Source of the DNA: Angustibacter luteus | GTDB lineage: Bacteria; Actinomycetota; Actinomycetes; Actinomycetales; Angustibacteraceae | Direction: 5' to 3' | Length of the DNA: 64,000 nt | Assembly: GCF_039541115.1 (NCBI RefSeq) | Contig: NZ_BAABFP010000004.1 | Location: forward strand, 1 to 64,000 | The notes under the pieces: model-generated | What the model was told of the DNA's origin: nothing | The model's input: the letters and a program-made list of their open reading frames with translations, nothing else | Databases searched by the model: none | Program-made: the position numbers and the translations under genes | In this document: piece by piece, positions 53,382-60,953 of the stretch | Position numbering within the stretch: the stretch's first letter is position 1 | Layout of the letters: the number at the start of each line of letters is the position of its first letter

Positions 53382-53436
53382 CCACGCGCGGCGGCCGGTG
53401 CGCTGCGCCGACCGTTGGATCGTTCGAGAAGATCGT

Positions 53437-53463
53437 TCATGTCCGCGGTCGCGCTGCCGATAG
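53437..53463 (+). promoter_or_regulatory. Sigma28/WhiG-like promoter of the GGDEF-EAL gene
   Basis: TCAT (53437-53440), 15-base spacer, GCCGATAG (53456-53463). The sigma28 family consensus is TAAA (or TCAA)-N15-GCCGATAA: 7 of 8 bases match in the -10 and 3 of 4 in the -35. Transcription would begin about at the ATG (53470). Confidence 0.5.
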
Positions 53464-53469
53464 GTCGTC

Positions 53470-55452
53470 ATGCAGATCGGACGGCGTCAACGCGCGGGCT
53501 CACGCCTGTTCGTCGTCTACGCGATCGCCAGCTTCGTCCCCCTCGCCGTGCTCGGCGCGGCCCTGCTGCACGGGTACCAGGACCAGGGCGCGGCCCGCGG
53601 TCGTGACCAGGGGCGCGCGCAGGCCGCGGTCATCGAGGAGATGGCCGTCGCCCCGGCGCTGAGCGGCGCCGACCTGTCCACCGGACTCACCGGGGCCGAA
53701 CGGGAACGGCTGCAGGCCGCCACCGACCTCGCCATCTTCAACGGCTCCGTGGCCCGGCTGCGGCTGCGCAGCTTCGACGGGGCGGTGCCGTTCTCCGACG
53801 ACGGCTCCCGGGACGGCGCGGTGCCCGTCGAGGACGAGGCGTTCCAGCGCGCCGCGCACGGACACGTCGACGTCCGGCTGGTCGACGACCCCGAGCAGGC
53901 CACGGACGTGACGGTGCGGGTGCTGCAGCCGATCGTCGCCGCCTCCAGCGGCCAGGCGACCGGCGTCCTGGAGGTCTACCTGCCCTACGGCGAGATCGCC
54001 CGGGCGGTCGAGGCCGACGGCCGGCGGACCGTGTGGAAGGTGGGCGGCGGCCTCGTCGTCCTCTACGCCGTGCTCGCCCTCATCTCCTGGTGGACCACCC
54101 GTGCGCTGCGCCGGCACGCCGCCGCGCACGAGCACCAGGCCCTGCACGACGCCCTGACCGGGCTGCCGAACCGGCTGATGTTCCGCCGTCGGGCCGAGGC
54201 CGCGCTGGCCCGTGGCCGCAAGGGTGACGGCGGCGCGCTGGTGCTGGTCGACCTCGACCACTTCAAGGAAGTCAACGACACCCTCGGCCACCACGCCGGC
54301 GACGAGCTGCTGCGGGTGGTCGCCCAGCGGCTGCGCGACCAGCTGCGCACCGACGACACCGTCGCGCGGCTAGGCGGCGACGAGTTCGGCCTGGTGCTGC
54401 CCGGCAACACCGACCGGGCCGCCACGGTGGCCCTGCTCGGCCGGATCCGCACCGAGCTGGCTCGCGAGATCGTCATCGGCACCGTGTCCCTGCACGTGGT
54501 CGCCAGCTTCGGCGTCTGCTTCTACCCGGACGACGCGGGCGACCTGGAGTCGCTGATCCAGCACGCGGACACCGCCATGTACCAGGGCAAGCACGGCCCG
54601 ACCGGCGTGATCGTCTACGAGCCGGACTCGGCCCAGCACCCGAACCACTCGCTCGTCGTCCAGGCCGAGCTGCGGCACGCGCTCGAGCGCGACGAGCTCG
54701 TCCTGCACTACCAGCCCAAGCTCGAGCTCGGCTCGGGCGAGGTGCACGGCGTCGAGGCGCTGGTGCGCTGGCAGCACCCCGAGCGCGGCCTGCTGCCGCC
54801 GTCGGAGTTCCTGCCGGTGGCCGAGCGCTCGGACCTCATCGAGCCCCTCACCACCTGGGTGCTGCGCCGCGCGCTGCGCGACCAGCAGGAGTGGACGGCG
54901 CAGGGCCTGGACTGGACCGTCGCGGTGAACATCTCGGCGCGCAACCTCTCCTCCCTGGACTTCGCCCGGACCGTAGGAGGCCTGGTCAGCGAGTCCGGCG
55001 TCCACCCGGACCGGCTGCACCTGGAGGTCACCGAGACGGCACTGGCGTTCGACGCCGACGCCGCAGCCGAGGTCGTGCACGCGCTGGCCGCCCAGGGGCT
55101 CTCGATCTCGGTCGACGACTTCGGCATCGGCTACACCAGCCTGTCCCAGCTGCGCTCGCTCGCCGTGTCCGAGGTGAAGATCGACCGCACGTTCGTCGCC
55201 GGACTGTCGGACAACGAGCAGGACCGGGCGATCGTCGGCTCGGTGATCGGACTGGGCCACAGCCTGGGCTGCATGGTCACCGCCGAGGGCGTCGAGACCC
55301 AGGACGTCGCCGACTGGCTGCAGGACGCCGGGTGCGACCGCGCGCAGGGCTTCCTGTGGATGCGACCGGCGCCCTGGACCCAGGTCGCCACGGCACTGCA
55401 GAACAGGGAGCCGGTCTCCGCCGGTTCGTCCGACGAGAGGTCTGCCCGATGA
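53470..55452 (+). CDS. Membrane GGDEF-EAL c-di-GMP turnover protein
   Basis: 660 aa. Helix 1 (about 12-33), an extracellular sensor region of about 150 residues without a recognised domain, helix 2 (about 184-204), GGDEF domain with intact GGDEF (302-306) in RLGGDEFGLV, and EAL domain with intact EAL (429-431), EVTETAL, DDFGIGYTSL and AEGVE. Both cyclase and phosphodiesterase sites look complete, so the protein may switch between making and breaking c-di-GMP. The downstream binding-protein gene overlaps it by four bases (ATGA). Confidence 0.94.
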   Translation: MQIGRRQRAGSRLFVVYAIASFVPLAVLGAALLHGYQDQGAARGRDQGRAQAAVIEEMAVAPALSGADLSTGLTGAERERLQAATDLAIFNGSVARLRLRSFDGAVPFSDDGSRDGAVPVEDEAFQRAAHGHVDVRLVDDPEQATDVTVRVLQPIVAASSGQATGVLEVYLPYGEIARAVEADGRRTVWKVGGGLVVLYAVLALISWWTTRALRRHAAAHEHQALHDALTGLPNRLMFRRRAEAALARGRKGDGGALVLVDLDHFKEVNDTLGHHAGDELLRVVAQRLRDQLRTDDTVARLGGDEFGLVLPGNTDRAATVALLGRIRTELAREIVIGTVSLHVVASFGVCFYPDDAGDLESLIQHADTAMYQGKHGPTGVIVYEPDSAQHPNHSLVVQAELRHALERDELVLHYQPKLELGSGEVHGVEALVRWQHPERGLLPPSEFLPVAERSDLIEPLTTWVLRRALRDQQEWTAQGLDWTVAVNISARNLSSLDFARTVGGLVSESGVHPDRLHLEVTETALAFDADAAAEVVHALAAQGLSISVDDFGIGYTSLSQLRSLAVSEVKIDRTFVAGLSDNEQDRAIVGSVIGLGHSLGCMVTAEGVETQDVADWLQDAGCDRAQGFLWMRPAPWTQVATALQNREPVSAGSSDERSAR

Positions 55453-56366
55453 CCACCACCGCGCGCCGCCGGCGCACCGGCACCGCCGTGCTGGCCGTGG
55501 CCGCAGCCCTGGTCGCCGTGTGCGCCAGCGCCTGCGGGACGAGCCAGCCCACCGCGAAGACGGCCGGCTCGAACGTCAAGCCGACCCTCGACCGGTCACT
55601 GAACAGCCTGCTGCCGGCGGCCGTGCGGGACGCCGGAGTGCTGCGGGTCGGCACGGACGCGTCGTACGCGCCGATGTCGTTCTTCGGTCCGGACGGGCGC
55701 ACCATCGTGGGCATGGAACCCGACCTGGGCTACGCCATCGGCCAGGTCCTCGGCGTGCGTCTGGAGTTCATCCGGACCGACTTCACGGACATCCTCCCCG
55801 AGGTCCAGAACGGCCAGCTGGACGTCGGGATGTCGGCGATGACCGACACCGCCGAGCGCGAGAAGCAGGTCGACTTCGTCAACTACCTGAGCGCCGGCAC
55901 CTCGATCGTCGTGCAGCGCGGCAACCCGTCGGGCGTCACGGACCTGAAGGACCTGTGCGGCAAGAAGGTCGCGCTGGAGAAGGGGACGATCCAGGTCGAC
56001 CTGGTCAAGCGGTCCCAGCGCAGCTGCGGCGGCGTGCCGATCGTGCTGTCGACGTACGCGACCAACTCGGACGCCCTCGTCCAGCTGCGCACCGGCCGCG
56101 CCGTCGCGGTGCTGAACGACTTCGCACCGGCCGCCTACCTGACCACGGACGCGCGCACCAAGGCGCACTACCAGCTCGCCTCGACGAACCAGTACGAGCC
56201 GGGGCAGTACGGGATGGCGGTCAACAAGAACCAGCCCGCGATCCGGGACGCCATCGCCGGGGCGCTGGATGCGTTGAACCGCAACGGCTCCTACCTGGGC
56301 GTCCTGGACCACTGGGGAGTCGCCGGCGGCGCCATGGACGACGTCACGGTCAACTCCGGCCGCTGA
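55449..56366 (+). CDS. Solute-binding lipoprotein (amino-acid type), coupled to the GGDEF-EAL gene
   Basis: 305 aa SBP_bac_3 protein. Signal sequence with a probable lipobox ending at Cys29 (CASAC-GTSQ). The binding domain begins LRVGTDASYAPMSFFGPDG and has MEPDLGYAIGQVLG, DVGMSAMTDTAEREKQVDF and a hinge typical of polar amino-acid binders. No permease or ATPase gene is adjacent. Because it is translationally coupled to a membrane GGDEF-EAL protein with an outside sensor region, it may act as the ligand receptor of that enzyme instead of an importer; this is inference. Confidence 0.9.
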   Translation: MTTTARRRRTGTAVLAVAAALVAVCASACGTSQPTAKTAGSNVKPTLDRSLNSLLPAAVRDAGVLRVGTDASYAPMSFFGPDGRTIVGMEPDLGYAIGQVLGVRLEFIRTDFTDILPEVQNGQLDVGMSAMTDTAEREKQVDFVNYLSAGTSIVVQRGNPSGVTDLKDLCGKKVALEKGTIQVDLVKRSQRSCGGVPIVLSTYATNSDALVQLRTGRAVAVLNDFAPAAYLTTDARTKAHYQLASTNQYEPGQYGMAVNKNQPAIRDAIAGALDALNRNGSYLGVLDHWGVAGGAMDDVTVNSGR

Positions 56367-57165
56367 GGTACTCCAGCTGGGCCCGCACGGACAGCTCGGC
56401 GGCCGGCCACAGGGCCCGGTCGACGTCCGCGTAGACCCGCTCGACGACCTCACGAGGCGTGCGGTCCCCGGCCTCGAGCGCAGCGCTGACCTGCGCCAGC
56501 CGGCTCTGCCGGTGCGCGAGGTACGCCCGGACGACGGCACCGGCGTCGGCCAGGACCGGCCCGTGCCCGGGCAGCACGGTGTGCACGGCGCCTGAGTCGG
56601 CCAGGGATCCCAGGCGCTGCAACGACTCCAGGTAGTCCTCGAGCCGTCCGTCCGGGTGGGCGACGACGGTGGTCCCGCGTCCCAGCACGGTGTCGCCGGT
56701 CAGCACCGCACTGTCCGCCGGCAGCAGGAACGACAGCGAGTCGCTCGTGTGCCCGGGGGTGGCGACGACCTGCACGTCGAGGTCATCGGCGTGGACGACG
56801 TCCCCCTCGCCCAACCCCTCGGACCCGCTGCGCTGCAACGGGTCCAGGGCCAGCACCGGAGCGTCGCTGAGCTCGGCGAAGCGTCGAGCACCGGCACTGT
56901 GGTCCAGGTGGGCGTGGGTGAGCAGCACCTTCGCGACCTGCGCGCCACGCGATCGGACGGCTGTCAGGACGGCCTGCAGGTGGCCCTCGTCGTCCGGACC
57001 GGGATCCACCACCAGTGCGGTCGAGGCGCCGGGTTCGTGCAGCACCCACGTGTTGGTGCCGTCCAGGGTCATCGGTGAAGGGTTCGGCGCCAGCACGCAC
57101 AGCGCGCGGGGCGACGCCGCACCGCCGTGCCAGTCACCCGAGGGCGTTCCGAGCAGTCCGGTCAC
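56350..57165 (-). CDS. MBL-fold metallohydrolase (LACTB2-like)
   Basis: 271 aa. Metal site motif THAHLDHSAG (His84, His86, Asp88, His89), PGHTSDSLSF and TGDTVLG; winged C-terminal helix region as in LACTB2. M. tuberculosis Rv3677c is the positional equivalent. Substrate unknown; members include RNases and thioester hydrolases. The GTG at 57165 overlaps the NUDIX stop (GTGA). The 3' end overlaps the convergent lipoprotein gene by 17 bp. Confidence 0.88.
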   Translation of the reverse strand: MTGLLGTPSGDWHGGAASPRALCVLAPNPSPMTLDGTNTWVLHEPGASTALVVDPGPDDEGHLQAVLTAVRSRGAQVAKVLLTHAHLDHSAGARRFAELSDAPVLALDPLQRSGSEGLGEGDVVHADDLDVQVVATPGHTSDSLSFLLPADSAVLTGDTVLGRGTTVVAHPDGRLEDYLESLQRLGSLADSGAVHTVLPGHGPVLADAGAVVRAYLAHRQSRLAQVSAALEAGDRTPREVVERVYADVDRALWPAAELSVRAQLEYLSGRS

Positions 57166-58040
57166 GGCCGGTCCTCCAGCCCACCGGCGGGGCCGGGCCG
57201 GCCGCCACCCTCGCCGTCCAGGTCGACCTCGATGGCCAGGCCGTCGCCGGTGCGCACCAACCACGGCATCACCAGGCTCAGCTGACGCTGCCGGGCGAGC
57301 AGCGCCGCGACGTCCGGCGCCTGGGCGACGTCCTCGAGCGTGACGAGCGTCGGCGGCATCATGGCGAGCGTCCCGTCACCGCCACCGGTCGCTGCCGTCC
57401 CGGCGTCGAGCCACTCGGCGTGGTCCGCCTCGCCACCGACCTCGCGGGCCCGCTGACCGGTCGGCAGGGCAGCGACGAAGAACCAGGTGTCGTACCGGCG
57501 CGGCTCGAAGACCGGTGTGCACCAACGACTCCAGGCGGTCAGCAGGTCAGTACGCAGGGTCAGTGAGCGCCGGGTGAGCAGCTCGGACAGCGCGAGGCTG
57601 CGGTCCAGCAGGGCGAGCCGGTCGGCCTCCCAGCTGTCGTCCGAGAGGTCCGCGACCACGTCGTCCGGACCCGCCCCCGCCAGCAGCACGCCGCACTCCT
57701 CGAACAGCTCGCGGACGGCGGCGCAGACCAACCCCGCGGCGTCCGGCTCGTCGACGCCCAGTCGCTCGGCCCACGCGCTCAGCGGCGGTCCGCTCCAGGG
57801 CACGGCCGGGTCGCAGTCGCGCGGGTCGACCCCGCCACCGGGGAACACGTGCATGGAGGCGGCGAACGCCATCGTCGACGTCCGGCGCATGAGGAACGCC
57901 TGCGGTCCGGCTGCGGCGTCGCGCACCAGGACGACCGTGGCGGCCCGGCGCGGGGCCGCCGGCTCGACGGCACCGTCGACGGCCGCGAAGGCGACCGCGT
58001 GGTCCCCGATCCGCGAGGTGAGGGCGAACGATCGCCGCAT
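57162..58040 (-). CDS. NUDIX hydrolase (NUDT19/CoA-type)
   Basis: 292 aa. MRRTSTMAFAASMHVFPGGGVDPRD, then a 40-residue insert, then the Nudix-box core AVRELFEECGVLL. The split box with an insertion is typical of NUDT19-like proteins that act on CoA esters. It lies 2 bp after RidA and overlaps the MBL gene, so all are one operon. Confidence 0.87.
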   Translation of the reverse strand: MRRSFALTSRIGDHAVAFAAVDGAVEPAAPRRAATVVLVRDAAAGPQAFLMRRTSTMAFAASMHVFPGGGVDPRDCDPAVPWSGPPLSAWAERLGVDEPDAAGLVCAAVRELFEECGVLLAGAGPDDVVADLSDDSWEADRLALLDRSLALSELLTRRSLTLRTDLLTAWSRWCTPVFEPRRYDTWFFVAALPTGQRAREVGGEADHAEWLDAGTAATGGGDGTLAMMPPTLVTLEDVAQAPDVAALLARQRQLSLVMPWLVRTGDGLAIEVDLDGEGGGRPGPAGGLEDRP

Positions 58041-58042
58041 GC

Positions 58043-58525
58043 TCAGCGCACCCGGACGGTGATCTCCACCTCGACCGGGGCGTCCAGCGGCAGGACCGCG
58101 ACGCCCACCGCGCTGCGGGCGTGGATCCCGGCGTCGCCGAAGGCCTGGCCGAGCAGCTCGCTGGCCCCGTTGACCACACCGGGCTGGCCGGTGAACGCCG
58201 GGTCGCTGGCCACGAAACCGACGACCTTGACGACCCGCTCGACCAGGTCGAGGTCGCCGATCGCCGACTTCACCGCGGCCAGCGCGTTCAGCGCGCAGGT
58301 GCGGGCGAGGTCCTTGGCGTCCTCGGGGGACACGAGCCCGTCGCCCTCGCCCACCTTGCCGGTCGCGGCGAGCTGGCCACCCACCATGGGCAGCTGTCCC
58401 GACGTCCAGACCAGCGCGCCGTCCCGGACGGCGGGCACGTAGACGGCGACCGGCGGGGCGACGTCCGGCACGGTCAGGCCGAGCTCCGCCAGTCGCTGCT
58501 CGACGGCTCCCTGCGCGTCCGACAT
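58043..58525 (-). CDS. RidA-family deaminase
   Basis: 160 aa. Trimeric RidA/YjgF fold with [12 protein letters not shown] and [27 protein letters not shown]. Enamine/imine deaminases of this family clear reactive 2-aminoacrylate, but this subgroup (COG0251, longer N-terminus) is less studied and the catalytic Arg is not clearly placed. ATG 58525 lies 2 bp downstream of the DUF4177 gene. Equivalent to Rv3678c. Confidence 0.87.
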   Translation of the reverse strand: MSDAQGAVEQRLAELGLTVPDVAPPVAVYVPAVRDGALVWTSGQLPMVGGQLAATGKVGEGDGLVSPEDAKDLARTCALNALAAVKSAIGDLDLVERVVKVVGFVASDPAFTGQPGVVNGASELLGQAFGDAGIHARSAVGVAVLPLDAPVEVEITVRVR

Positions 58526-58527
58526 CG

Positions 58528-58677
58528 TCACTTCTCCCGCTTCAGGTAGGCGACCAGGTTGCCCTGGTCCCCGGTGACGACCTGCACGAGCTCCCAGCCG
58601 TCCTCGCCCCACTGGTCGAGGATCTGCTTGGTCGCGTGCACGATGAGCGGAACGGTCGCGTACTCCCACTTGGCCAT
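58528..58677 (-). CDS. Small DUF4177 protein
   Basis: 49 aa. [20 protein letters not shown], then [14 protein letters not shown], the W-E-Y...G-W-E-L signature of DUF4177. Function unknown. Conserved upstream of ridA in actinomycetes. First gene of the DUF4177-ridA-NUDIX-MBL operon. Confidence 0.88.
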   Translation of the reverse strand: MAKWEYATVPLIVHATKQILDQWGEDGWELVQVVTGDQGNLVAYLKREK

Positions 58678-58722
58678 GGCCCGCATCCTCCCCCATCCCG
58701 CACTCCGCCGCCCAGCCCCCCT

Positions 58723-58790
58723 CCCCCCGCGGTGATCATGCACGTTCGCCCCGGGCTTGCTGGGGTGAACGTGCGTGATCACCGGGGGGG
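58723..58790. terminator. Long palindrome after the NarL-type operon
   Basis: CGGTGATCATGCACGTTCGC and onward pairs with its complement over about 23 bp with two mismatches, flanked by C-rich and G-rich runs that extend the stem; 9-base loop. It lies 13 bp downstream of the response regulator stop. Confidence 0.78.
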
Positions 58791-58802
58791 AGGGACGGGC
58801 CG

Positions 58803-59474
58803 TCACGTGGAGGGGCGGACCAGGCCCGTCTCGTACGCCAGGACGACGGCCTGGGCGCGGTCGCGCAGGTCCAGCTTGGTCAGGATCCGGCCGACGTGGG
58901 TCTTCACCGTCTGCTCGGCCAGCACCAGCCGGTCGGCGATCTCGCCGTTCGACAGGCCCGCGGCGATGAGCTCGAGCACCTCGGTCTCGCGTGGGGTCAG
59001 CGCGTTGAGCCGGGTCGGTCGGGCGGACGACGACGCCGGCCGCCGCGCGAACTCGGCGATCAGCCGGCGGGTCACCGTGGGCGCCAGCAGGCCGTCGCCG
59101 GCGGCCACCACCCGCACCGCCTGCACCAGCTCGTCCGCCCGGGCGTCCTTGAGCAGGAACCCGCTCGCCCCCGCCCGCAACGCCTCGAACACGTAGTCAT
59201 CGAGGTCGAACGTGGTCAACACCAGCACCTTGGGGTGCCGGTCGCCAGGCATGGCCATGATCCGCCGGGTCGCCTCGATGCCGTCCAGCACGGGCATCCG
59301 GATGTCCATCAGGACGACGTCCGGGTCGTGGGTGCGCACCGCGCGCACCGCGGCCTCACCGTCGGCCGCGTCACCGGCGACGGTGATCCCGTCCTGCGCG
59401 GCCAGCAGCGCGGCGAAGCCCTGCCGCACCATCGCCTGGTCGTCGACGACGACCACCCGGATCGAGTCGGTCAC
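58803..59474 (-). CDS. NarL/LuxR-family response regulator
   Basis: 223 aa. Receiver with VVVVDDQ, phospho-acceptor Asp57 in VVLMDIRMP and LLKDARADEL, then a LuxR-type HTH (LTPRETEVLELIAAGLSNGE, about 158-215). The GTG start at 59474 overlaps the kinase stop (GTGA), so the two form a two-component pair. Targets unknown; an inverted repeat at 60779 upstream of the kinase may be an autoregulatory site. Confidence 0.94.
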   Translation of the reverse strand: MTDSIRVVVVDDQAMVRQGFAALLAAQDGITVAGDAADGEAAVRAVRTHDPDVVLMDIRMPVLDGIEATRRIMAMPGDRHPKVLVLTTFDLDDYVFEALRAGASGFLLKDARADELVQAVRVVAAGDGLLAPTVTRRLIAEFARRPASSSARPTRLNALTPRETEVLELIAAGLSNGEIADRLVLAEQTVKTHVGRILTKLDLRDRAQAVVLAYETGLVRPST

Positions 59475-60742
59475 GGCGCTCCCAACGGCAGCTCGGCCCG
59501 GACGACGAAACCGCCGTCCGCGGAGGGCGCGGCGTCCAGGGAACCGCCCTCGGCCCCCGCGCGCTCGCGCATCCCGATGATGCCGTGCCCGGCGCCGTCG
59601 GGGTCCAGGTCGGCCGCGACGGGCTCCGGCGGCCGGTCGTTGACGACCGAGACCCGCAGCGCGGACCCGTCCCGCGCCACCACCACGCGCACCGCCGCCC
59701 CGGGAGCGTGCCGGGCGGCGTTCGCCAGCGACTCCTGCACGATCCGGTAGGCGGCGAGGGACGTTCCGGGCCGCAGCGCGTCCCCGCCCAGCCGGACGTC
59801 CGCCTCGACGTCCTGCCCGGCCCGACGGGCCCCCTCCACCAGCTCGGCCAGCAGCTCCAGCCCGGGCTGCGGGGCGTGCTCGGCCTCGTCGTCCTCGTTG
59901 CGCAGCACCGCGAGCAGCGCCCGCGTCTCAGCCAGCGCCGCCCGAGCGGACGCGCTGATCGACTCGAGCTCCTCGCGCGCGACGTCGGGCAGGTCCGGGT
60001 GGCGGTAGCCCGCGGTCTCGGCCTGCACCACGACCAGCGACATGTGGTGCGCGACGATGTCGTGCAGGTCGCGGGCGATCCGCGCGCGCTCCTCCAGCAC
60101 CAGCCGCCGCTGGGTCTCGGCCGAGCTCACCGCCGTCTGCCGGGACAGCGCCCGGTTGGTGCGCGCCAGCCGGCTGACCAGCAGGCCGACGACCACGATG
60201 ATGGTGACGCCCACCATCCAGCCGGTCCGGACGTCCGGCGCCGAGCCCCAGGCGAACAGCAGCACCGTCGCGGCCCACGCCCCGACCACCCGCTGCAGCG
60301 GCTCGCGCAGCGCGACCGCGAACAGCAGCGCGAAGATCACCAGCGACTGCACGGTGAGCCACGTCCACGGGTCGGAGTCCGCGACCGGCAGCGTGATGGC
60401 CAGCGCGAACGCCGAGACCTCGCTGATCAGCAGCCCCAGCGTCGGCCGGGTCAGCACCAGCCCGAACGGCAACCCGGCCAGCAGCCCGACGAACGGCATC
60501 AGCCCGTAGCCGAGGGTGTCGACGTCGTACACCTCGCCGCTGGTGCCGAACGCGATGACCGACAGCGCGACCGCGACGGTCCAGGCGGCCAGGGTCAGTC
60601 GCAGGCGGCGGCGCGGGTCGGGGCTGAGCGCCGCGGGCTCGCTCCAGCGCAGCAGCGCCGACTCGACGTGCTGCCAGCCGCGGGCCGTCGCGGCCGGTGC
60701 GGCGCGCAGCCGGCGCAGCGGATGGGGTCGGGGAATCCTCAC
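59471..60742 (-). CDS. NarL-type sensor histidine kinase
   Basis: 423 aa. Five or six membrane helices (about 48-190), HisKA_3 domain with phospho-acceptor His227 in ARDLHDIVAHHMSL, then HATPase (IVQESLANAARHAPG; GHGIIGMRERAG). No extracellular sensor domain, so it may sense membrane state. The GTG at 60742 lies six bases after TACGGT (minus strand 60754-60749), so it is probably leaderless. Confidence 0.93.
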   Translation of the reverse strand: MRIPRPHPLRRLRAAPAATARGWQHVESALLRWSEPAALSPDPRRRLRLTLAAWTVAVALSVIAFGTSGEVYDVDTLGYGLMPFVGLLAGLPFGLVLTRPTLGLLISEVSAFALAITLPVADSDPWTWLTVQSLVIFALLFAVALREPLQRVVGAWAATVLLFAWGSAPDVRTGWMVGVTIIVVVGLLVSRLARTNRALSRQTAVSSAETQRRLVLEERARIARDLHDIVAHHMSLVVVQAETAGYRHPDLPDVAREELESISASARAALAETRALLAVLRNEDDEAEHAPQPGLELLAELVEGARRAGQDVEADVRLGGDALRPGTSLAAYRIVQESLANAARHAPGAAVRVVVARDGSALRVSVVNDRPPEPVAADLDPDGAGHGIIGMRERAGAEGGSLDAAPSADGGFVVRAELPLGAP

Positions 60743-60778
60743 CCGACCACCGTAGGGACTTCGGCGCAGCAGGTCGTC

Positions 60779-60793
60779 ATACCTGAGGGGTAT
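60779..60793. promoter_or_regulatory. Inverted repeat upstream of the NarL-type kinase gene
   Basis: ATACC-TGAGG-GGTAT, perfect 5-bp arms, 37-51 bases upstream of the kinase start. The position fits the -35 region of the leaderless promoter and so may be a regulator binding site. Confidence 0.4.
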
Positions 60794-60953
60794 CTGCCAC
60801 CCCCTACGCAGGTCCTACCGCTCGTCCGGCGTGGAACCGCAGTGGCACAACGGATCTGGCGCCCACGGACGACGACCCGGCGGCCATCTCGTCCCTACCG
60901 TCCGGCCGGACGCGGGTCAGCCGACCCGCTGTGACGGCGGAAGGGGCGCTCTG

